DNA of 21,236 nucleotides from DASUFI01 sp036274635 (lineage in GTDB: Bacteria > Planctomycetota > B15-G4): contig DASUFI010000035.1 of assembly GCA_036274635.1 (NCBI GenBank), positions 1 through 21,236 on the forward strand, written 5' to 3'. Positions 15,546 to 21,236 of this stretch are shown one piece after another (the first letter of the stretch is position 1; each line of letters opens with the position of its first letter). Below the pieces are notes generated by a model. It saw only the letters and a program-made list of their open reading frames with translations, was not told the DNA's origin and searched no databases. The translations under genes were made by a program, and so were the position numbers.

Positions 15546-15742
15546 GGGAATCCCGTATGGCCGCCGGTTCGGGGGTTCACAGGGCGGTCCTGAACCTTCC
15601 AGCTTACCTTGTGACTGCCTTTCAAGCTTCGACGGGCACTCCCGGCGGCCCCTGACGGCGGCCCGCGTGGCGAGCGTTGCTGCAGCTGTCGAAGCGGTCT
15701 CGTCCAGCCCGCCGGCCTGGCGGTCGCGGCGGGCGGCGCGGG
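15546..15742 (-). promoter_or_regulatory. Intergenic region with candidate promoter for lipoprotein operon
   Basis: This 197-base gap separates coaX from lipoprotein A. It holds the only conspicuously AT-richer patch nearby, about 15601-15625. On the minus strand TTGAAA (15620-15625) is followed 13 bases later by TAAGCT (15601-15606). The spacing is short for sigma70, so the assignment is weak, but some promoter here is expected. No rho-independent terminator with a U-tract was recognised after coaX. Confidence 0.3.
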
Positions 15743-16441
15743 TCAGCCGCCGGCAGCCCAGCGCAGGATGCCGCGGTGGACGAGCATGTCGTCCAGCTCG
15801 ACGCTGCTGATGCGGGTGTCGCGCTTCCAGGCCTCGCTCCAGCCGCCCGTCGCCACGACGCGGACGGAGTCGCCGCCCAGCGCCGCGCGCGCCAGCTCGA
15901 CCAGTCGATCCAGCCCGCCCACGGCCAGCCCCCATGTGCCGGCGGCGAGCGCCGTGCGGGTCTCGCCGCCCGGCTCGAGCGGGGCCGGCGTCCCGTCGAG
16001 GCGCGGCAGCCGCGCCGTGGCCTCCGCCAGGCCGGCCGCCGCCGCGGCCGGTCCAGGCGCGATGAAGCCGCCGAGGTAACGGCCCTTGCCGTCCACCAGC
16101 TCCACCGTCGCGGCGGTGCCGGCATCCACGGCGATGGCCGGGCCGGGCAGCAGCGCCAGCGCGGCCGCCACGCGATCGGCGCCTGCCGTGGCCAGCAGGT
16201 CCGACGCGCCGAGGCCCCCGGGCGGGCGCTCGAGCACGCGCGGCCGGGCCTCCGCCGGCAGCGCGATGAGCAGCCGCGCGAGCCGCGCCCTGGACACCGC
16301 GATGATCGCGACGTCGCCGCGCAGCCCATCGGCCGCGGACTCCGGATCGGCGTGACGCACCAGCCGCGGTGAGCCGTCTTCCCAGGCCACGACGCCAATG
16401 GACGAGTTGCCCACGTCGACGCTGAAGGTCGGCGCGCTCAC
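15743..16441 (-). CDS. coaX: Type III pantothenate kinase
   Basis: The 232-residue product belongs to the ASKHA-fold PanK-III family, which catalyses the first step of coenzyme A synthesis (pantothenate to 4'-phosphopantothenate). Motifs visible: VDVGNSSIG (phosphate 1 loop, Asp9), GADR (87-90), VDAGTAATVELVD (Asp106, phosphate 2), GRYLGGFIAPG (120-130) and VVATGG (195-200). It is slightly shorter than usual (about 250-260), and the segment before GADR, normally with a conserved Tyr/Pro, reads DLLATA here. GTG at 16441 is chosen because it starts just before VDVGNS. It overlaps the stop of the upstream GspC-like gene as GTGA, implying coupling. coaX downstream of ribosomal genes and obg suggests co-expression of growth functions (inference). 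Confidence 0.9.
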   Translation of the reverse strand: MSAPTFSVDVGNSSIGVVAWEDGSPRLVRHADPESAADGLRGDVAIIAVSRARLARLLIALPAEARPRVLERPPGGLGASDLLATAGADRVAAALALLPGPAIAVDAGTAATVELVDGKGRYLGGFIAPGPAAAAAGLAEATARLPRLDGTPAPLEPGGETRTALAAGTWGLAVGGLDRLVELARAALGGDSVRVVATGGWSEAWKRDTRISSVELDDMLVHRGILRWAAGG

Positions 16442-17493
16442 TTCACGTGGATGACCATCGTTTCCTGCTTGCCGGTGCCCGCCTTCTCGTAGACCACGAC
16501 GTACTCGGGCAGGTCGGAGTTCTGCTTGAACCAGTTGACGGCGCCCGAGAGCGAGCTCATCGGAATCCCGTTGACCGAGATGAGCTTGTCGCCCTTCTGG
16601 ACGCCGAACTGCGCCGCCAGCGAGTCGGGCGCGGGGTCCTCGGTGATCTCCAGCGACGAGTGGCCGCCGGACGCGGGCGTGACCGTGCGCACGTGAAGGT
16701 TCTGGTCCATGAAGGCCTGGGGCTCCTTGCGGATGCTGTCCAGGTCGTCCGTGCCCATGAGCCAGTTCCCCGGAGTGACCAGCGTGGTCTTCTGCGGGGC
16801 CGGCATGTCGGCCACCACGTCCTGCTCCTCGGGCACGGTCCACAGGCGCAGCGGCTGGTCGCCGCCGTTGACGCCGAGGCCCGGCGTCACCGTGGCCTCG
16901 CCCTTGCCCCACTGGAACGTGACCTCCTGCTGCTCGATGTGCAGCACCTTGCCGTTGTACGGCGCCTCGTCGTACGGGGGCTTGAGCGGGTCGCCCTCCG
17001 ACAGGTGCAGGCGGCTCTCCTTGGTCACGGTCGGCGAGGCGCCGCCCGCGGGGGCGGGCGCTGCGGCCGGCGCGCCCCCACCGGCCTTGTAGCTGAGAGC
17101 GACGAAGCGCTGCTCGGGCTGCGGCGCCCAGAGCACCAGCCCGATGTCGACGACGCTGTCGATCGGCGGGACGGGCTTGTCCTCGGGCGCGACCACGACC
17201 GGCGCCGCCTCGGCCGACTCGGGCGGCGGCCGCAGCTTGCCGTCGATCTGCGTGTCCCAGACCTTCTCGTAGTCCTCGGGCTTGTAGAACGGCTTCTTCG
17301 TCGTGCCCAGCTGCTCGTGCACGTTGGCCTTCAGCACGTCGGTGATGAAGTAGTCGCGCGAGCGGTGCTCGTAGTGCTTCTGCTGCTTGAGCGTGAAGAT
17401 GTCGTAGAAGGTCCAGCCCGCGAACACGAAGATGCCCGCGCTGGCGAGCCAGATGAGAGCCTTGATCTTGCGGATGTTGACGCGCAGGAGCAT
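16438..17493 (-). CDS. GspC-like membrane-anchored PDZ-domain protein
   Basis: The 351-residue protein has a short basic cytoplasmic start (MLLRVNIRKIK), one membrane segment (~11-33) and a periplasmic region. Its order matches type II secretion protein C: an anchor, an HR-like beta domain (~112-203; VVDIGLVLWAP, VALSYK, GDPL, VLHIEQQEVTFQWG) and a C-terminal PDZ domain (~275-351; SLAAQFGVQKGDKLISVNGI). An Ala/Pro/Gly linker (137-154) interrupts the HR-like part. GspC links the inner-membrane platform to the secretin and helps recruit substrates. Assignment rests on architecture and weak motif resemblance, so a generic PDZ scaffold remains possible. GGAG sits 6 bases before the ATG. It follows obg by 49 bases and overlaps coaX by 4, an unusual position for a secretion gene, since no gspD-M genes are near. 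Confidence 0.7.
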   Translation of the reverse strand: MLLRVNIRKIKALIWLASAGIFVFAGWTFYDIFTLKQQKHYEHRSRDYFITDVLKANVHEQLGTTKKPFYKPEDYEKVWDTQIDGKLRPPPESAEAAPVVVAPEDKPVPPIDSVVDIGLVLWAPQPEQRFVALSYKAGGGAPAAAPAPAGGASPTVTKESRLHLSEGDPLKPPYDEAPYNGKVLHIEQQEVTFQWGKGEATVTPGLGVNGGDQPLRLWTVPEEQDVVADMPAPQKTTLVTPGNWLMGTDDLDSIRKEPQAFMDQNLHVRTVTPASGGHSSLEITEDPAPDSLAAQFGVQKGDKLISVNGIPMSSLSGAVNWFKQNSDLPEYVVVYEKAGTGKQETMVIHVK

Positions 17494-17542
17494 GGGGGAC
17501 TCCGGTCAGCGTGCCGCCCCGCCGGGGGCAATGCAACGCCGC

Positions 17543-18565
17543 TCAGGCCTTGGACGACGCCGGTCCGCTGCCCTTCCCGGCAGCCTCGGCCTTGAGTTCC
17601 AGCAGCCGGCCCAGCAGTTCGCGTACCCCGGCGCCGGTCTGCGAGGACAGCACCGTCACGGCCCGGCCGCTGGCTTCCGACAGGGCCGCCGCCACGCCTG
17701 CGGCGTCGGCCGCCGCGTCGGCGCGTGACGCCGCCAGGACCACCGGCTTGTCCTCCAGGCCCAGCCCCGCCAGGCGCAGCTCGTCCGTGACGGTGCGCCA
17801 GGCCGCCACCGCCGTCTCGGCGCCCTGCGTCGCGTCCACGAGGTGCAGCAGCATGCGCGTGCGCGCGACGTGCCGCAGGAAGCGGTCTCCGAGCCCGGCG
17901 CCGCGGTGCGCGCCCTCGATGAGCCCGGGCAGGTCGGCGACCACGAGCGTGTCGTCGCCCAGCTCGGCGATGCCGAGCATCGGCTGGAGCGTGGTGAAGG
18001 GGTAGTCCGCGACCTTGGGGCGCGCCGCGGAGATGCGCGCGAGGAAGGTGGACTTGCCGGCGTTGGGCAGGCCCACGAGGCCCGCGTCCGCGACGAGGCG
18101 CAGCTCGAGGCGCAGCCGGCGGGTCTCGCCGGGCCGGCCGGGCGTGGAGCGGCGCGGCGCCTGGTTGGTGGAGTGCGCGAAGCGCACGTTGCCGCGGCCG
18201 GCGGCGCCGCCCTGGACGATGACGCAGGTCATGCCGGGCCGGTCGAGGTCGCGCAGCACGTGGCCGCGCTCGGCGTCGCGCACCAGCGTGCCCACCGGCA
18301 CCTCCAGCTGCAGCGACTCGCCGTCGTGCCCCGTGCAGTTGCGGCTGCCGCCGGGCCGCCCATCGCCCGCGCGGTAGCGACGCCGGTGCTGCAGGCGCGA
18401 GAGCGTGCTCAGGTGCGGGTTCGCGCGCAGCACCACGTCGCCGCCGCGCCCGCCGTCACCGCCGTCGGGCCCCCCGTGGGGGATGTACTTCTCGCGCCGG
18501 AACGAGACCGCCCCGTCGCCCCCGCGCCCGGAGGTCACGCTGATCTCGGTCTCGTCGATGAACAT
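17543..18565 (-). CDS. obg: Obg-family GTPase (ribosome assembly / stress)
   Basis: 340 residues: an N-terminal Gly-rich Obg fold (1-160; SGRGGDGAVSFRREKYIPHG, GGDGGRGGDV), then a G domain. G1 is GLPNAGKS (165-172), switch I DYPFTT (187-192), G3 DLPGLIEGAHRGAGLG (211-226) and G5 SSQTG (307-311). The C-terminal OCT domain of some homologs is absent; the protein ends soon after the G domain with a Lys/Ala/Ser tail. Obg binds the 50S subunit and is generally essential. Oddity: the G4 motif NKxD reads SRAD (280-283), keeping only the Asp. It lies 56 bases after rpmA in the widespread rplU-rpmA-obg order, so it is co-transcribed in all likelihood. ATG start, with GAGGCGGG somewhat far upstream. 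Confidence 0.95.
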   Translation of the reverse strand: MFIDETEISVTSGRGGDGAVSFRREKYIPHGGPDGGDGGRGGDVVLRANPHLSTLSRLQHRRRYRAGDGRPGGSRNCTGHDGESLQLEVPVGTLVRDAERGHVLRDLDRPGMTCVIVQGGAAGRGNVRFAHSTNQAPRRSTPGRPGETRRLRLELRLVADAGLVGLPNAGKSTFLARISAARPKVADYPFTTLQPMLGIAELGDDTLVVADLPGLIEGAHRGAGLGDRFLRHVARTRMLLHLVDATQGAETAVAAWRTVTDELRLAGLGLEDKPVVLAASRADAAADAAGVAAALSEASGRAVTVLSSQTGAGVRELLGRLLELKAEAAGKGSGPASSKA

Positions 18566-18621
18566 GGGACCGGCCCGCCTCAGGCCCGAGTGACGACGTC
18601 ATCGGGCTCGTGCGGCGCGGC

Positions 18622-18879
18622 TCAGTTCTGCGTGGCCGGCAGCGGCTCCACGCTCACGCGCCCGCCCGTGCCGAACTTGACCACGCCATCGGCCAGCGCG
18701 AAGAGCGTGAAGTCGCTCCCGCGGCCCACGTTGCGGCCCTCGCGGTACACCGAGCCGACCTGGCGCACGATGATGGTGCCCGCCGAGACGACCTGGCCGC
18801 CGTAGCGCTTGATGCCGCGGTACTGCGGGTTGCTGTCGCGGCCGTTGCGCGAGCTGCCCTGACCCTTCTTGTGCGCCAT
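18622..18879 (-). CDS. rpmA: 50S ribosomal protein L27
   Basis: The 85-residue product begins MAHKKGQGSSRNGRDS, the conserved N-terminus that reaches the peptidyl-transferase centre, and continues QYRGIKRYGGQVVSAGTIIVRQ in two conserved blocks and GRGSDFTLFALADG. No Firmicutes-type cleaved leader precedes it. The ATG lies one base after the rplU stop (TGAcATG), so the two are translationally coupled or at least tightly co-expressed. Confidence 0.98.
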   Translation of the reverse strand: MAHKKGQGSSRNGRDSNPQYRGIKRYGGQVVSAGTIIVRQVGSVYREGRNVGRGSDFTLFALADGVVKFGTGGRVSVEPLPATQN

Positions 18880-18880
18880 G

Positions 18881-19186
18881 TCACGGACCCTTGATGGAGG
18901 CGATGGTCACGCGGGTCCACGTCTGCCGGTGACCGTTGCGACGCCGGTAATCCTTGCGCCGCTTGAACTTCTGGACCACCAGCTTGTCGCCCTTCTCGTG
19001 CCCGACGACGCTGGCCGTGACGGCCGCACCCTCGAGGGTGGGTGCGCCCACGGTCTCGCCCACGACAAGGACCTGGTCGAAGGTGACCTTCCCCCCGGGC
19101 TTGGCCTCGGCCATGTAGTCGACGAGCAGGGTCTCGCCGTCGTGCACCAGGTACTGGCGCCCGCGGTCCTGGATGATGGCGTGCAC
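18881..19186 (-). CDS. rplU: 50S ribosomal protein L21
   Basis: The 101-residue product matches L21 in length and motifs: MHAIIQDRGRQYLVHDGE at the start, YMAEAKPGGKVTFDQVLVV, and the rRNA-binding KFKRRKDYRRRNGHRQT (72-88), ending VTIASI. The start is GTG at 19186 with GGAG about 7 bases upstream; no ATG is available close by. It leads the rplU-rpmA-obg run and has its own promoter candidate at 19245-19272. The gene before it is RNase E/G, a common neighbour. Confidence 0.97.
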   Translation of the reverse strand: MHAIIQDRGRQYLVHDGETLLVDYMAEAKPGGKVTFDQVLVVGETVGAPTLEGAAVTASVVGHEKGDKLVVQKFKRRKDYRRRNGHRQTWTRVTIASIKGP

Positions 19187-19294
19187 GGCAGACTCCGATC
19201 CCCGCGTCCGGCCGCACCCGCGGCTCGGAGCAAAGGGGCCACGTATCGTAGGGATGCCGGGCCTGGGGTCAAGGACCGCCCGGCCGGCTGCCGG
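19187..19294 (-). promoter_or_regulatory. rplU promoter and leader
   Basis: On the minus strand TTGACC (19267-19272), a 16-base spacer and TACGAT (19245-19250) match the sigma70 hexamers at 5/6 and 4/6. Transcription would begin near 19238, leaving a ~50-base leader before the GTG. The leader can pair CCGCG with CGCGG as a small stem; I do not claim an L21 autoregulatory element. Right after the RNase stop, GCCGG-CAG-CCGGC can form a hairpin without a U-tract. Confidence 0.5.
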
Positions 19295-21236
19295 CTAGGC
19301 GCGCCGGTGGTCGAAGTCGTCCGGCATGGTCACCATGGGGCGGATCTCCACGTCCTCGTAGGCCAGGCGATGGTCGCCGCGGATGAAGATCTGCTTGTGG
19401 CTCTCCCGCTCCAGCTCGCTCAGCGCCGGGCGCTGGGTGTTGAGCACGGCCTCGGCGACCTCCGGCCGCACGGTGACCACCAGCGTCGCCCCGGGCTTGG
19501 AGAGGTTGTCCCGGATCGCTCGGATGACCGACAGGCACGAGGTCTCGTCCGACGGGATGTAGCCCGTGCCCGTGCAGTACGGGCAGCGCTGGTGCACCGA
19601 GCGCTTGAGCGAGGGCCGCACCCGCTGGCGCGTGAGCTCGATGATCCCGAAGGGCGAGAAGCGCGCCACCTTGATGCGCGCCCGGTCGCGCCGCAGCGCG
19701 TCCTTGAAGATCTGCTCGAGCGCCTTGCGGTGCTTCTCGCTGCGCATGTCGATGAAGTCGACGACGACCACGCCGCCGAGGTCGCGCAGCCGGATCTGGC
19801 GCGCGACCTCGATCGCGGCCTCCGAGTTCACCGCGAAGGCGGTGGCGTCGATGCCCGTGCCTTCCTCGTTCTTGAAGCGGCCGCTGTTGACGTCGATGGC
19901 CACCAGCGCCTCGGTCTGCTCGATGATCACGTAGCCGCCCGAGCGCAGCTCGATGCGCGCCTCCAGCAGCTTGGCGATCTCGCCCTCGACGTTGAAGAAG
20001 GTGAAGAGCGGCCGCTCGCCGTCGTAGAAGCGCACCTTGTCCACGCACTGCGGCATGATGTCCGACATGAACTGGCGCGCCTTCTCGAGCGTGCCGCGGT
20101 CGTCGATGATGACCTCGCCCTGGCCGTCGTACAGGTCGCGCAGCGTGCGGATGACCAGGTCGTTCTCCTGGTACAGCAGCACCGGCGCGCTGTGCTCCCG
20201 GATGCGCACCTTCATCTGCTCCCACAGGCGCAGCAGGTAGTCGAGGTCACGCTGCAGGTCCTCGCGCGTGGCGCCGCTGCCGGCCGTGCGCACGATGAAT
20301 CCGAGGCCCGGCGGCACCGCGAGGTCGCGCACGATGGACTTGAGCCGTTCGCGCTCGCCGTTGTCGGTGACCTTGCGTGACACGCCGCGCTTGCCGATCC
20401 CCGGCATGAGCACCACGTAGCGGCCCGGGATGGAGAGGAAGGTGGTGAGCGTCGGCCCCTTGGTGCCGATGCCGTCCTTGATGACCTGCACCACGATCTC
20501 CTGCCCCTTCTGCAGGATGTCCTGGATGGGCGGCATCTCACGCGGCTCGCGGCTCCCGCCGCTGCGACCGCCCCCCGCGTTGCGCCCGCCGCGCCGGCCG
20601 CGGCGACGTCCGCCGCGGCGCCGCTCGCGCCGGTCATGCAGCGCCGTGCCGCCGCCGTCCGCTGCCGGCTGGCCGTTGCCGGCCGGCGCCGCCGCCCCGT
20701 CGCGCGCCTCCTCGTCGGGGCCCTCGTCCTCTTCGTCCTCGTCGCCAGCCTCGTCCTCGGCGACGGGCGCGCCGCCGGCCGCGTCGCCGGCGCCGGGCGC
20801 GTCGTCCTCGTCCTCCCAGTCCACGCCCTTGGCGAAGGCCAGGCTCTCGGCCTTCTTGGAAGCCAGCGTGCCCTCGTCCGCGGGCTCGGGCACGGGACCG
20901 GCGGCGGCCTCGCCGCCCTCGCCGTCGTCCTCGTCGGCGGGCTCGAGGTCCTCGGCGGCCTCGCCGTAGCCGGGCGCCTCGGCGGCCAGCTCGTCGCCGC
21001 CCTCGTCGCTCTCCTCGGCGTCGTCGGACGCGCCTTCGGGGCCGCCTTCGTCGGCGACGCCACCATGCGGGATGTCCTCGACCGCCGGCGCGGCGACGGC
21101 GGAGGCCTCGGCCTCCATGTCGGGCGGCGGCCCGACCTCGACGACGTCGTCGTCGTGGGCCGACTCGCGCGCGGCCTGCACGCCGGCCAGCAGCGAGCGG
21201 GCCGACTCGGAGACCGCGGCCACGCACAGGTCAGAC
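19295..21236 (-). CDS. rng: Ribonuclease E/G, 5' end beyond window, with long acidic/basic insert
   Basis: This endoribonuclease family processes rRNA and decays mRNA. Numbering from a GTG at 21223, the frame shows the second half of an S1 domain (ILQKGQEIVVQVIKDG, GTKGPTLTTFLSIPGRY, LMPGIGKRGVSRK; ~235-282). Next come the 5'-sensor/RNase H-like part (GFIVRTAGSGATREDLQ) and catalytic DVNSGRF (Asp444, Asn446) with DLGGVVVVDFIDM (Asp489, Asp492). The Zn-link CPYCTGTGYI (Cys547, Cys550) and the small domain follow. Before the S1 half lie ~155 very acidic residues (24-178) and an Arg/Gly tract (198-228). The first S1 half, with its AAFVD.G..GFL motif, is absent from the window and the frame stays open past the GTG. 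The true start is therefore probably off the right edge. The choice between rne and rng is not firm. TAG stop at 19295. Confidence 0.93.
   Translation of the reverse strand, partial: SDLCVAAVSESARSLLAGVQAARESAHDDDVVEVGPPPDMEAEASAVAAPAVEDIPHGGVADEGGPEGASDDAEESDEGGDELAAEAPGYGEAAEDLEPADEDDGEGGEAAAGPVPEPADEGTLASKKAESLAFAKGVDWEDEDDAPGAGDAAGGAPVAEDEAGDEDEEDEGPDEEARDGAAAPAGNGQPAADGGGTALHDRRERRRGGRRRGRRGGRNAGGGRSGGSREPREMPPIQDILQKGQEIVVQVIKDGIGTKGPTLTTFLSIPGRYVVLMPGIGKRGVSRKVTDNGERERLKSIVRDLAVPPGLGFIVRTAGSGATREDLQRDLDYLLRLWEQMKVRIREHSAPVLLYQENDLVIRTLRDLYDGQGEVIIDDRGTLEKARQFMSDIMPQCVDKVRFYDGERPLFTFFNVEGEIAKLLEARIELRSGGYVIIEQTEALVAIDVNSGRFKNEEGTGIDATAFAVNSEAAIEVARQIRLRDLGGVVVVDFIDMRSEKHRKALEQIFKDALRRDRARIKVARFSPFGIIELTRQRVRPSLKRSVHQRCPYCTGTGYIPSDETSCLSVIRAIRDNLSKPGATLVVTVRPEVAEAVLNTQRPALSELERESHKQIFIRGDHRLAYEDVEIRPMVTMPDDFDHRRA

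Noticed and set aside
15601..15742. Rho-independent terminator after coaX
   Set aside because: No stem followed by a U-tract was found on the minus strand, so termination there is unproven.
15546..15935. N-terminal extension of protein A to 15935
   Set aside because: It would overlap coaX and place the signal peptide 170 residues inside. The extension reads as antisense-type low complexity.
19187..19238. L21 leader riboregulator
   Set aside because: The leader is short and the only stem is a GC-rich 5-bp pairing expected by chance; known L21 leader motifs were not recognised.
21221..21223. GTG 21223 as true start of RNase E/G
   Set aside because: The frame is open to the window edge and half of the S1 domain is missing, so the start is more likely outside.

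Overview
The window comes from a very GC-rich bacterium with a Gram-negative type envelope: it encodes lipobox signal peptides followed by polyglycine, a GspC-like protein and a prepilin peptidase. A planctomycete-like or other deep-branching high-GC lineage is my best guess. It rests on the RNase E/G sequence style (basic/acidic insert, GTKGPTLT core), the EF-G2-type factor and the giant Gly-tethered surface lipoproteins. It is inferred from motifs, not from a database search. No tRNA, rRNA, insertion sequence, CRISPR array or prophage is visible. Only one gene (tatD) lies on the plus strand; the rest are on the minus strand.

Reading the minus strand in transcription order (right to left): a 5'-truncated RNase E/G gene (19295-21236); a good sigma70-like promoter; rplU-rpmA-obg (L21, L27, Obg GTPase); a GspC-like membrane-anchored PDZ protein; and coaX (type III pantothenate kinase), whose GTG start overlaps the preceding stop. 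After a 197-base gap comes a block of three lipoprotein genes: A (1291 aa), B (1634 aa) and C (247 aa). They are joined by 4-base stop/start overlaps (ATGA between A and B, and an apparent CTGA between B and C). A prepilin peptidase and a divergent EF-G-like GTPase follow with short gaps. tatD converges on the EF-G-like gene, and a further giant lipoprotein, truncated by the left edge, is divergent from tatD.

The right half is mostly conserved housekeeping. The least described part is the surface-lipoprotein system. It has three giants (the edge gene, A and B) with 7-12 glycines directly after the lipid-bearing cysteine, SbsA/Big_5-like Ig modules, one DxDGDGxxD calcium-type loop each, and shared modules that mark them as paralogs. 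Small lipoprotein C is made of two further Ig-like modules. The prepilin peptidase next to them and the GspC-like protein upstream suggest, by inference only, a link to a type II secretion or type IV pilus machine. Both translational GTPase-family proteins here (Obg and the EF-G-like factor) have non-canonical G4 base-recognition motifs. No intergenic stretch exceeds 300 bases.
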